Shown here: piece by piece, positions 22,923 to 33,088 of the stretch
Numbering within the stretch: the stretch's first letter is position 1
Layout of the letters: each line of letters begins with the position of its first letter
NCBI GenBank assembly: GCA_033558025.1
Contig: JAUCEF010000004.1
Span: forward strand, 1,798,001-1,862,000
Origin: Phytophthora sp. 'mugwort'
Lineage: Eukaryota; Oomycota; Peronosporomycetes; Peronosporales; Peronosporaceae
Length of the DNA: 64,000 nucleotides
Reading direction: 5' to 3'
Made by a program: the position numbers and the translations under genes
Notes under the pieces: model-generated
What the model was told of the DNA's origin: nothing
What the model saw: only the letters and a program-made list of their open reading frames with translations
The model's database searches: none

Positions 22923-23357
22923 ATATCAGCAGCGACTAGTCCCATCAGCCCATCACCTCTTAAATCAATGTGCAACGATTGACTTGAGTTTTGTATTGAC
23001 GAAATACTGTACTTATCCGACTAAGTTTGCTCTGCGAATGGTCAAGCACCAAATGAAGGACCGTACGGGACGAACGGACCTGCCTTCTGGAACGCGGTGC
23101 ATACGGTCTCCTCCGATATCTTCCCCGTCGCAGCACTTCCCTTTCAGCGACCGACCGTTCAGACGGAAGCCGCCGAGAAAACCTGTGGTGACTGGGGGTG
23201 AACCACACGAGACGACAGAGGATACTAAACGAGAGAAGATCTCAACGCGGAATCTTGATCAAAGCATCGAAGCCTGTATTATAGGCCGTCGCCAGTTCTC
23301 CTAAGACACCCGACGACCTATGTACAGACGACGGACGAGCCACCAGGCAAGGAGGGC

Positions 23358-24314
23358 TTGGGGCAACCCCCTGCGGTTATCGACCTGAGCAAGTCGACAC
23401 CTAGCGATGAAGACAGCTATATGGCGGAGCTAGTAGCCAGGCTCAAGCGCGGGCAAGACGAGGACAACAGTGATAAACCTAGCGACTCTGGCAGCGGCAA
23501 GAAGCGCCGAACTACCACCTTGACCAACCCCGAGCCGAAGGAACAAACGGAGGAAAGCACTCACGAGCTAAAGACTGAGTCGAACACGCCGTCTATGACA
23601 GACCGAGAAGAGGATCCACAGCCTTCAAGACTGTTTGAAAGCACCGACGAACCCTCTCAGTTCGAAGACGAGGAAGCAAAAGCACTGACCTTTGCCGAAA
23701 TGCTTAACTATCTCCACGCCGAAACCAAGGACCTAGAACACCAAGCCGCCCGGGAGGTAGAAAGTGCCCTGGACTACACCCAGCGCATGTTTGCTCAGAT
23801 CTTTGGAACGCACCCTGGTGAGGCGTTAGAAGAGAGTAAAAATCACTACCCCCAGTTGACGGAAACGGAAACAGACGCTCTGATACGCCTGTTCGTTCAA
23901 GATGGAAAAGTAGGTCAGGGAGACGCCAGAAAATGGAAAGGACGCCTATATGACCTAACACGTGTTATCTACAAGTCACGTCGACCATTCTGTGATGTCA
24001 TTGAACACCGTATCACGATGATGCAAATCACGAATCAACCAATGACGAACATCTGGGCTCACCGGACCGAGGGAGGCGCTTCTACGAACCGAGACCAAGA
24101 TGTCGACAAGAATGATGATCTAACATCTTTATTCTGCTTCCAGAAAGCAGTTATGCAGCTGAAGTCATTACCGCTCTCAGGAAGCTATGTGAGACCCGTT
24201 TGGATTCCTGACTCAGCTACGAAAACGAACGACATCTGGAAGCACCGTGATCAAACGGATAGAAGGATCTATTTTATGCTGAAAACTTCCCGATTTCCTG
24301 AAGCGAATCTGTAG
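23358..24314 (+). CDS. ORF1/gag-like protein of the non-LTR element
   Basis: An uninterrupted frame of 318 codons. The first 100 residues are Ser/Asp/Glu/Lys-rich and disordered (KRGQDEDNSDK; GSGKKRRTTTL). The middle is alpha-helical in character (FAEMLNYLHAETKDLEHQAA). A more globular region follows (GRLYDLTRVIYKSRRPFCDVI). The track start has no clear preference as the true start. It stands immediately upstream of a CCHC knuckle in a different frame, so the original ORF1 was probably longer and has been shifted. The assignment as retroelement ORF1 rests on position and composition. Confidence 0.5.
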   Translation: MGQPPAVIDLSKSTPSDEDSYMAELVARLKRGQDEDNSDKPSDSGSGKKRRTTTLTNPEPKEQTEESTHELKTESNTPSMTDREEDPQPSRLFESTDEPSQFEDEEAKALTFAEMLNYLHAETKDLEHQAAREVESALDYTQRMFAQIFGTHPGEALEESKNHYPQLTETETDALIRLFVQDGKVGQGDARKWKGRLYDLTRVIYKSRRPFCDVIEHRITMMQITNQPMTNIWAHRTEGGASTNRDQDVDKNDDLTSLFCFQKAVMQLKSLPLSGSYVRPVWIPDSATKTNDIWKHRDQTDRRIYFMLKTSRFPEANL

Positions 24315-24329
24315 TAGTGAAGCGCTTAG

Positions 24330-25103
24330 GAAGATAAAAAACACCATTCAAGCGCAAGTGAAGAGAGACTTGGCCATCAGCTTCAAGCGGACTTCCGGTT
24401 TACCCAGACTTTCAGACCAGGGCGCGATAGGTTGGCATGATCACAATGGGATTAGAGCATGACTGTCATGACAAGCAGAAAGTAATCGCACTGCTTCAAG
24501 AGGCTAAGCAAGTCTACTATGACCGTAACGTACACGCAGTACATCATCTTCTGGACGACGCGCGAGCTGGCCGCTAAGTGGGGTCGCGAAATTCGATCGC
24601 TTCCTTTCCGTAATAGAACTTTGCCACTCGTCAATGAGCACCCTGAAGACGGAACAGATTATCCGGTAGTAGCAATGGACTCAAATCTATCTGGAATGGC
24701 AAGTGGGGACTGATGAAAGCAAGAATGAGAATCCACGAGATCGCTACCATGTACGACTGCTTAATGTATCGCAATGCGCGGACGAAGCTGCTATTGATGC
24801 CTACATTCGGCTGAACTACTCCGGAATATACTCGACTTGGCAGGAACCCTCCAATGGAAGCTTAACGCTGCAAACGGACATCTGGGATATTTCTTCCGTT
24901 GGTCCGGATGCCCGAGCTTCTTGACAGGCTGGCGGTCCATAAACTGGGATGGAATCAAAATATTGGTCCACCATTCAAGCATTAACGCCTCAAACCCATG
25001 CTTCCAGTGCGGAGTCAATGGGCACAACCGCAATAGATGTAACGTGTCGGATGACCAGTGGAACAGACGAAAATATGCATCACTGTCACGGCTGAAGACG
25101 TAG
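24330..25103 (+). pseudogene. zinc-knuckle part of ORF1
   Basis: The frame ending at 25103 contains CFQCGVNGHNRNRC, a perfect C-x2-C-x4-H-x4-C knuckle preceded by GWRSINWDGIKILVHH. It is frameshifted relative to the gag-like frame at 23358. Zinc knuckles of this kind bind nucleic acid in ORF1/gag proteins. Confidence 0.65.
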
Positions 25104-25650
25104 CGCATTTCGACGCAGAGAATCCACGATCAATAGCTTGACAGGACTGGAACAACTCTGGCAGGAGAAGGAAGTGTGGAATCATCAGTGTACGCTCCAT
25201 CACTGCCTGAGCATCGCTACGAGGACCGAACATCGACAGTATCATAGTCTCCTAACCGTCCATGCATCCCGGAACCCGCGCGAGCGGCTCAAAATGGCAA
25301 ATAGCCACGCAAAACCGGAGGAAATACACTCCCGAGGAGACAGAGGCCAAATGCTCCTCTAATAACCCACGAGAAAGCATTCCCCGAGCAATCCTGCGCA
25401 AAATGCATCGGAAGAAATGCCCATGCACCAACCATCGTACTACCGAGCATTCAGTACAACCTTGAATGAGACGAAAGGGCACGTACAGGAAGGTAATCGA
25501 TAGCAGAGGAAATTCGCAGCAAACTTGGCGTCAAATCTCAACACATGGAAAAGGTTGAAAAGTTGATCACGGCGCAAATAACGAGAAAGAGGCCCATTTA
25601 TCGCAACCGCGATAAACGCAATCAAACAAATAGATCCCAAGAACCAGAAA
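25104..25650. other. non-LTR element interior without recognisable domain
   Basis: Short frames on both strands; presumed ORF1/ORF2 junction, too decayed to assign. Confidence 0.4.
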
Positions 25651-26013
25651 TTGAAACAGTGTACTGAACAACAGATCCTACAGCAGCGCGGCCTCGTGGA
25701 GGTTGACTCACCGCCAAACGGCAGTTGCCAATACTACAGTGTAGCGATGGCATTGTTGCAGAAAGACTGTAAGGGACCTGGGGAAGGAAACTTACTTGAA
25801 ACCTTGACAAGCAAGCTGAAAAAAAGGGATTGTCGCGGCCGCGAACCAATTCTTCTTCCAGGCGTTTCCCATCAAGTGAGACTCCATATACTCCACGCAC
25901 AAAATGCAGACGAAGAAGATCTAACGCCTAAACAATCCGAGGAAGCTCTCAGGAACAACTTCAAAGGCATTGGAAGTTCTACATCGAATAGGGATGGATA
26001 CGATTTCTGGTAA
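25651..26013 (+). pseudogene. OTU-like cysteine protease segment in the non-LTR element
   Basis: The segment has VDSPPNGSCQYYSVAMALL, which matches the OTU catalytic loop in which Asp and Cys flank a D/N-G-x-C core, followed by about 80 residues. OTU proteases normally cleave ubiquitin. OTU-like domains are known from some retrotransposons, including the Dualen LINE group. The catalytic His expected near the C-terminus is not visible; the frame ends at NRDGYDFW, where the next few codons already read into the reverse transcriptase in another frame, so the domain is truncated. Confidence 0.55.
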
Positions 26014-26455
26014 ATGGTCAAACCTCCCAAGATTTGAAAGTCGCGTCTGGAATCAGGCAAGGATGCCCCCTAGCACCGCTCATAGTCAATTTGGCAATTG
26101 ACACACTGGCGCAAAGAATAAACCGAGATCCACAGCTAAAGGAATCCAGATCACAAGCCTCAAACAATATCGCCATAAGCTTACAGGTTTTGTAGACGAT
26201 AGTACCATATTTCTAGCGCCGGTCATAGAGATTTTTTTGACTCAGTCTCCTCATTTTGGAGATCTTTCCGGCCTTCACGTCCAACCCCAAAAGAGTATAA
26301 CCATAGGACTAAACACAGCCAGAACACCGTCCAAGTGGAATGGCTATCCTGTGCTACAACCGCGTCAAACCACGAGGCAACTTGGATACTGGTTTGGCAA
26401 CGGAGACACTACTACAGAAAATTGGAACATACGAATCGAGAAAATTCAATAGCGA
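26014..26455 (+). pseudogene. non-LTR reverse transcriptase palm fragment
   Basis: The frame beginning FLVNGQTSQ continues into [19 protein letters not shown], a LINE RT box. After a one-base shift, [12 protein letters not shown] gives the catalytic box as FVDD instead of the usual YADD, and LSGLHVQPQKS follows in a third frame. Two frameshifts and the missing first RT boxes make it inactive. Confidence 0.75.
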
Positions 26456-28926
26456 CCACAATGAGTAACTCGGTCGTCCAGCGAATCCAACCCTTCCATG
26501 CAGTTGCACTTCCTGCTATATTTTTTATACACGGGCAAGCAGTTCATCCCACCCAAAGAGACCCTAAAGCGGCCGGAATACGTGCAGAATAAGCTTTTAT
26601 GGCGAGGAACGACCGGGACAGAGACATCGAGACACAAGTAGAACCCGGCGACATATTTGCACCAGTACAGGCAGGAGGCCTTGGACTCCAGAACATTACT
26701 AGAGCGCTTACAGCAACGAGAAGCAGCCTCGCCGAAGATGGCTATAAGGATCTGGAGATGTATACAAGGCAGCATGGCATACAGCAGTACACCGTCGCGA
26801 AGGCACGAGCCTATATTAGTGTAGATTCCGGCCGACATCAGATGGAATGATAAGGAGAGCGTTGATAGAAAAGAACGGGACAACGCGGATATCAGCTCAG
26901 TGCCTTGGAAAGATGGAGCTCTGGGAAGCCCAGACACAATCTCTCGGCACACTGATCAGAGATCAACTCAAAACCCAATCAACACATCCCAGCACAAGCC
27001 CCACACATCTAGTTACTGGATTGATAACGAAACGCTTGGATACACAACGACGACAAACCCATGGAAACCATTACTTCCACAGGGTGCAAGATTCGTGCTA
27101 CACTCTGCGTGGGATACAAATGCCATCCTGGTAGACCAAAATGGCAAGCCACTCAGACATCAAGACTTCCCGATGATGAAAGTCTGTAGTATTCAGGAAA
27201 TTGCAACGTTCCACGCCAGAGGCTATAACGACTTTGGCATTCACTGCATAACGATAAAACCGTCCCTCCGGGACTTTAGCAGCAGAACCAAATACCCCCA
27301 AAAGTTCACAGTTGGTGCCGCAGTGTCTTACGTAGCATTCCATGGAATTTATGGAGCCTTCCAGAGGAGACACTCAAACTCATATCGCTACCAAGACTCC
27401 GTCATAAACTTCACTGGACACTTCAAGAGCAAGGAGAGGCGAGTATCATAGCAGCTAGACAATAAGCACATCAGGACCAGCGGCATTTCACATGACGGAA
27501 GGAAGCAATGGCGGACGTGGAGAACAACATGGATAGACAGTGAATACCAAAAACATACAGACTTTCGAGAATTAGAGGCGTGGGAACGAACAGCACGCAT
27601 AAGTTTTTTGAGGCAAACCCAAGAGTCAGCTTGTACCCCTGGAAGACCCGTCTTAGAACATCAGCACTCCATATTGCTCAGACGCTCCGGAAAGAGAGCA
27701 CGAAGCGGGCAAAACTGCACAGCTACTACAAACTGAAACCAAGGATCAAGAAAATACAAAGCAGGTCTACAATATCAACGTGGGGACAAGCCGCATTACA
27801 ACAAAGCCCGGCGCAACTGTGGAACCAAGAGGGACTCCACACTGACTACCAAAATTGGACGGTCTACCGGATAGCCCTCGGAGTTCTCAATCTAAGACAT
27901 GAGGGCTGGCCACAAAATCGACACTGTCCGGACCAACTTTGTCATTGTACGGAAGAAACGATAGATGACAATATCTGGAGCTATGTCACAAGGGGCCTGG
28001 GCATCATGGTATGCACTTGGATGGGAGAACAATGCCCAGAAGCATACATGCAGCACCTCCAGCCAGCGATAGCTAGCCGGACAGCGCCACCGATTTTAAT
28101 AGCTTCCCTATCTCTTGCAAAAGCGTGTATAGGCAGATGAACATACCAACACTCTACAACGATGAACCTACTCTGGCCAGTATGGTCAACTACAGCCCCA
28201 GCAATGCTATGGAGACTCAGGAACGATGCTGTATTCAATAACAAATAAAAAAATAGCAATGAAGAACCCACAATAGCAGCAGTCCAAACTGCAGGAAACT
28301 ACCAAGTCCAAGCAGTAGCAAGTGCGTGGAAGCGTGACCTTTCCAAACGCATCCAAGGGCTATGTCTTGACACTTGTCAGCAAATTATGAATACGGCAGC
28401 TCGAAATGCACCACCTTCGACTTTTGTGGCATGGATAATGGACTGCCTACAAATCATATGAACATGGGTGTGGAACGGCGGATGGGTGCTATATTATCAC
28501 CAAAGTGACTCTAATTGGCAAGCCGTACGAGCCGGTAGCATATGTCTAGCTGCACCGGACAACCTGCTCGAAGCAGCAGTCCAAGTAATACAAGCGGGAT
28601 CCAAAGTCTGGCAGCAGATACGGAGATACAACAGGTCTTTTTGCGCATCAACACGCTTGACCGGAAAATCTGACAACGCCTGGAGAACACCGACGTGCTT
28701 TGGAACCCCTACGGAAAGGCAGAACAATTTACTCGGAATCATGTGGGAAAAACCGACTCAAGCTCGGCTTAAAGCAGCCAAATTCCTCGCCACACTTGGC
28801 ATGAACCAGAACGTCCATCTAAAGAGTAACCAGCAGATCATCATCCACGAATACATCCGAAACAAGGTGCCGGAGCAAGCGGCAAGTATTACATACATAG
28901 CAGGCTTCTATAGAAAACAAACATAA
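26456..28926 (+). pseudogene. C-terminal part of the non-LTR polyprotein
   Basis: Long consecutive frames (26599-26850, 26900-27451, 27580-28140, 28468-28926) belong to the RT connection and C-terminal regions. Notable pieces are a Cys/His cluster CPDQLCHCTEETIDDNIW near 27930, as in the C-terminal zinc-binding motif of several LINEs, then MLWRLRNDAVFNN near 28210 and a possible RNase H start GGWVLYYHQSDSN near 28480. The RNase H active-site residues could not be confirmed. Confidence 0.55.
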
Positions 28927-28930
28927 ACAC

Positions 28931-30115
28931 CAAATAGAAGGCCACCTTACCACCACCATCTTCCCCATCGCAGTAATCACGCGGTCGAACATTCCGCGTC
29001 GACGCTCACCCGGAGTTATCTTGCGGGCTCTGCCAGCTGGGCCATTCTTGTAGCACTTGCGAATGTGCTGCTTGATCGGCGCCATTATTCCGACGTCCAG
29101 TGGCTGGGCAACCCCCATGCAACTACTGGGTACGAATAGAACCGACGTCCCAGTGCATGCGAGGGCGTCGACCATTCCCGCATTTTGTCAACCGTTGGAC
29201 TATCTAGAAAGATAATCGAAGGCTCTGTAACGTTGGGCTTCCATCAAGTTTCGATCCAGTCAAGCGTGACTCGAAGATCGAACCAGGCTTTGGCCTGAAC
29301 CGAAACCACGACAACAGAAGCCTCGCAGTACCTGCTGACCTCTTTGTCCACGTCGCACCTGGTTGCCCCTGGAAGACGAAGTAGGGCGGGAACTTCCGCT
29401 CGTCCGTTCCAACCGTGAGCGCCATAGTACACTGGTAGCTGTTGCTCCCTTCAGTTAGCGTAGGTACGCTGGTAGCTCCGACGAATTCCACCGTAGTTTG
29501 AGAGCACATGGTACTGCAAATGGACGTTTGGTCCATGTTGAAAATGGCCCTCTTAAGCGGGAGCCCAAGCTGGGGGTCGAAGCAGTGGCTCTGCGCAACT
29601 TTGAGCACCTCCGCGACAAATGCGACCCGGGATTCTTCAAGGTCGATCCCCGTCTTTCGACCTGAGTAGCTTATGCGTCGAATGATCAAGACCCTGCGGT
29701 GCATAAGCGCGCACACCATGCTAGCTATGCGTCAATGCTTTTGCCCTCCATGAACTCCGGCGCTAGATCAGCGACCTTCCGAATAGTTATATTACGGGTT
29801 TCCACTTGCTCTTCACGCCGTGCGTCCTTGATGAAAGTCACCACCACATCTTCTGCCGGCGCTGACTCGGAGATGCGCCCGCTGCCTCCAAGCTTAAGCC
29901 TAGAGGCTTGAGCCGGGTGCGCTGAGCCTCGGCGTCGGGATGCCGCAATGATCTGGTCGAGTTTATGCTGCCAGTTTGCAGCGTCGGACGTTTGATACCC
30001 CGTGCCCAGACAGAATTCCTTCCTGATGACGCCGTTTTGGGCTGTAGCGAGATAGTCCTGAACTAGACGAAGCTTAAAAGCATTGGCGTAGGACAGGGGG
30101 ATTCGTTATCTTGGC
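28931..30115 (-). pseudogene. pogo/Tc1-mariner-superfamily DDE transposase remnant
   Basis: Minus-strand remnant reading from about 30115. An N-terminal region with a helix-turn-helix-like segment (KLRLVQDYL) comes first. The DDE core has AIFNMDQTSICSTM and VGTDERKFPPYFVFQGQPG at 29719-29204. The C-terminal part is VLFVPSSCMGVAQPLDVGIM at 29175-28970. These match DDE_1 transposases of the pogo type. A stop follows MPR at the likely start codon near 30113, and frames change near 29200, so it is inactive. Terminal inverted repeats were not identified. Confidence 0.75.
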
Positions 30116-30360
30116 ATGGTCTCGTGATGGTGGTGGTGGTGGGGGGGTCTTCAGGGAGGGGACGATTCTGCCATGACACGCGTCCAGCAATGGCGCTCGT
30201 CGATCAATCACACCACGATTTGCTAGGTACTGTAAGATCTGTACCGTGATTTGGACAAGTCAAATCCTACCGCACTTGTTGGAAAGATGCAGCACGATAC
30301 ATTTTTCTATAGTAAAAAGGTGCTGCATCTATCCGACTTTGCGATAGATAGCTTTTACCC
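30116..30360. other. junction between pogo remnant and right-arm flank
   Basis: Includes a TGG/G-rich simple repeat near 30125-30148; no gene supported. Confidence 0.5.
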
Positions 30361-30523
30361 CTCAACTACACGAAGATTTTGCATTACTTCGTTAAGTAAC
30401 AAATACATGGATGATAATCAATCACGCTATGTTGCGTTGGTACCATGCCTCAATCCAACCACGTCATCAGAAAAGCAAATGCATTTGACTGTCTTGTGAC
30501 ACTGACTCGTCCACACCTCCCAG
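30361..30523 (+). repeat. upstream module shared with 31924-32080 and, inverted, about 17260-17430
   Basis: Shared words include GCATTACTTCGTT, AATCACGCTAT and GCAAATGCATTTG. It represents part of the spacer that once preceded each long Gly/Trp-rich gene copy. Confidence 0.65.
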
Positions 30524-31041
30524 CGTCTTTGATGACAGACCATCTCTATTCCTACTTGCCAAACTTGCAACAAATATAGTATTCACCAATTTCCCGTGTC
30601 AAACGAGGTCCTCCAGAATTGACCGCGTGCTATATTCATACCGTGCTACTACTTGCATTACTACAGTAGTACCCATTAATGTGAGGCCAAAAGCGAGATT
30701 CGAGAAAGTAAATTACGATCACCTTTCTTCATGGGCCAAACAATTAATGCTACCGATAAAGAAAAAGTATGAGGACGACACTACTTGGGACTACCGATAC
30801 TATTTGGGACTACAATAATTGTTATCCTAGCAAGAGCGAGCAACGTTACGTAGATTGACGGGTCCACGACTTGATGCTACTCCAAGTAGTCTCACGCGAA
30901 GAAGTGACGAAGCAAATGCCGGAACTTTTCTTCTGATAATAAGCGACTCACGCTCAGCTCGTCGTGAAGAAGACGTAATCAAGCTGTGTTGCCTCCGACA
31001 CATACCAACTTTCGACTAAGTGAACCAACACCACCACAACC

Positions 31042-31581
31042 ATGAAGTTCAGCGTCTTCCCCGTCGCCATAATGGCCATTCTCGGAGCTGTCGCGGCTAC
31101 TGGCCAACCTGTCGTCAAGACTCCGACCGAAGCTCTCGAAAAGGTCCAAGCGTCCGCATTACCCGAAGGCGTCACGTTGATTGGAACTGCAGAGAAGATC
31201 GACCCTCCTGTTGGAGCTGCTACGACCATCGCGAAGGAAGCCGACAAGGACAACGATAATGACAAGGACGACGATAATGACAAGGACGACGATAATGACA
31301 AGGACGACGACAATGACAAGGACGACGACAATGACAAGGACGACGACAATGACAAGGACGACGACATGGAGCTATTTGGTTTGGGCCTTGGCGGTTGGGG
31401 CCTCGGAGGCTGGGGTGGCTGGGGCGGTTGGGGTGGCTTTGGCCCCTACCGCTTCGGCTTCTTGCACGGCGGCTACCCTGGCTGGGCGTATCCGTTGGGC
31501 TACTGGAACCGGTTTGGTGCTGGTCTGTACGGCGGCGGGTGTGGTCTGGGCATTCCTTTCGGCGGTCTCTATTACTGCTAA
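31042..31581 (+). CDS. secreted Gly/Trp-rich protein with Asp-Asn-Lys repeat linker, 179 residues
   Basis: Same protein as 16021-16542 apart from one additional DNDKDD unit in the acidic linker (residues 68-108). Signal peptide 1-20, conserved region 21-67, Gly/Trp block about 115-133, Cys at 167 and 179. The start is fixed by the signal peptide and a leader rich in ACCACCAC just before ATG, as in the array genes. The acidic repeat is absent from the 148-residue array proteins, which have only HKDDDKEQ at that point. Likely exported; function unknown. Confidence 0.85.
   Translation: MKFSVFPVAIMAILGAVAATGQPVVKTPTEALEKVQASALPEGVTLIGTAEKIDPPVGAATTIAKEADKDNDNDKDDDNDKDDDNDKDDDNDKDDDNDKDDDNDKDDDMELFGLGLGGWGLGGWGGWGGWGGFGPYRFGFLHGGYPGWAYPLGYWNRFGAGLYGGGCGLGIPFGGLYYC
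31243..31365 (+). repeat. in-frame 18-bp coding minisatellite, one unit longer
   Basis: 123 bp of GAC/AAG/AAT-rich units encoding DNDKDD; compare 105 bp in the left arm. Confidence 0.85.
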
Positions 31582-31599
31582 AGACCCAATTGGTGCTAT

Positions 31600-32160
31600 T
31601 CCCAACCGATCTGATACGACGGAGACGAATCTTTGCTTCCATGATTTTTGGGAAACCAATGCGCTATTCCAATAATAAAACCAAAAAATGGTGCGGGCGT
31701 CTATTTCCCGTGCTTTTTTTTTTGCTTCGTTTATGATGTTCCATCGCAAATTAATACGCATTCGCTCTTATTGCTGCGTCGGAGGCTGATTGCACTGCGA
31801 CAGAAACACTTAACTTTATTGCGTCTTCCTCAAGACGAACTCTGCGTGAGTCTCCCTTGATAATTCCGGTGCATGCCATTGACCGAACTGCTCGATAGCA
31901 TCAAGTCATACATAGATCGACCCCTCAACTATGCGAATTTAGAGGTGTTGCATTACTTCGTTCAGTAAGAAATATATAAGATAACCAATCACGCTATCGC
32001 TTGGTACTGAGTGGTTCAATCCAAGCACGACATTAGAAAAGCAAATGCATTTGCCTGTCTTGTGACACTCGCCCACACTTCCCAGCGTTCTGTCACATTC
32101 AGCCCGGCATTACAGCGATTTATAAGCCAGATTGCAGCACGGTTGGCTTCCGTAAATTGC
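31600..32160 (+). repeat. remnant spacer of an older head-to-tail array (copy X)
   Basis: Matches 17140-17745 in inverted orientation. It starts as the 3' flank of the 179-residue gene and continues into sequence like that preceding the gene (GCATTACTTCGTT module at about 31948; ATTTATAAGCCAG near 32118 matching CTTATAAATCGC near 17197). The next gene expected after it is missing; a Ty3/gypsy element begins about 150 bp further on. Confidence 0.7.
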
Positions 32161-32271
32161 CAACTCCTTGCTGTGCAGTTGATAGGTGACCACGGTCATG
32201 AGCACAGAACACAGAAAATTGAGGAATGGCTTGACGCTCAAGCTCGAGCTGGTAAAAACAAATTAAAGCTA

Positions 32272-32317
32272 AGTAGGATGCTATTTATGTAACAAGTAGG
32301 ATGCTACTTATGTAACA
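32272..32317. repeat. tandem 23-bp duplication at the gypsy boundary
   Basis: Two adjacent 23-bp units beginning AGTAGGATGCTA and ending TGTAACA with one mismatch. The second unit ends in the presumed terminus of the LTR. Confidence 0.85.
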
Positions 32318-33030
32318 TGTCTTCGTTACGCCTGCTTGCTGGCGGGTCGTACCGCTCACAGTGCCCGCTAAGTGGTCCACCAAGGTCGCTGCGTAGTCGC
32401 AACTCAACTCTCAACCTCAATTGCTCCGTCACTGACAGAGACTTCTCAACCAACTCTCGACCACGCACGTCCTTCCGTTCCACTCGCTGTCCCTAGACCC
32501 CGCTCTTTGTGTCTGCGCTTCACCTCGAGCCTCAACTGACCGAAGATGCCGCGATCTCCATCTCGCACCGCCCAGACCCCAGCTCGCTGCTCTGCTTTTC
32601 CGTCCGATTGCAGCCCTTCGGTAACGCGTCCGTCACCGACCCAACCACTCGCTCCTCGTCCGTCCAACCTCCTCGTACCACATTCCGTCCGCCAACTGTC
32701 CGCTGTGCCGCGGCCGTTGCCCGCTGCGCTGCTGCTTGCCCTGTGCTCGCCCACCCCTGCAAATAGCTAAGTGAGTTTGTCTTCTCGGCCGCGGCCCCGG
32801 TCGCCCACGATCTTCATTCGTTGCACTCTCTCAGCCACCAATACAGCATCGACTGCTTCGAGCCGCTCGTTGCCGTCGCCAAGTTCTCGTGACGCCCTTC
32901 GCCGTGAAGATCTCGATTGCGCGGCTGCAAACGACGGTTGCTCCTCGAGGACTTCGGCTGCTCGATCCAGCTAATACCCCATCTACCTGCTGCGCCACTT
33001 CAAGTTCGTCTTGCTGCCATTCTTGACGCA
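32311..33030 (-). repeat. probable 3' LTR of a Ty3/gypsy element
   Basis: Lies just beyond the pol stop codon of a minus-strand gypsy remnant, starts TGTAACATG and could end TTGACGCA next to a G-rich tract (minus strand) resembling a polypurine primer. The outer boundary is reasonable; the inner one is a guess, because the partner LTR is not in the window. Confidence 0.4.
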
Positions 33031-33088
33031 CCCCGGCTGCCCCCCATCGACGCGTGCCCGCTCGTGTCTCCGTCGTCGCTCCCACCTA

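Larger units (their letters stand above)
22960..28930 (+). mobile_element. non-LTR (LINE-type) retrotransposon with OTU-like domain, internally deleted
   Basis: In plus-strand order: a gag-like ORF1 (23358-24314), a CCHC zinc knuckle (about 25008-25050), an OTU-like cysteine protease segment (25651-26013), reverse transcriptase boxes (26020-26455) and a long C-terminal remnant (to 28926). The OTU piece runs almost directly into the RT region, so endonuclease and the first RT boxes appear to have been deleted. The exact ends and any poly-A tail or target duplication are not visible; 22923-23357 is the presumed 5' flank. Confidence 0.65.
30524..31612. repeat. right arm of ~1.07-kb inverted repeat
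   Basis: Reverse complement of 15990-17059 with few point differences and one extra 18-bp coding repeat. Such similarity over both coding and noncoding parts implies recent duplication or conversion between the arms. Confidence 0.9.
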
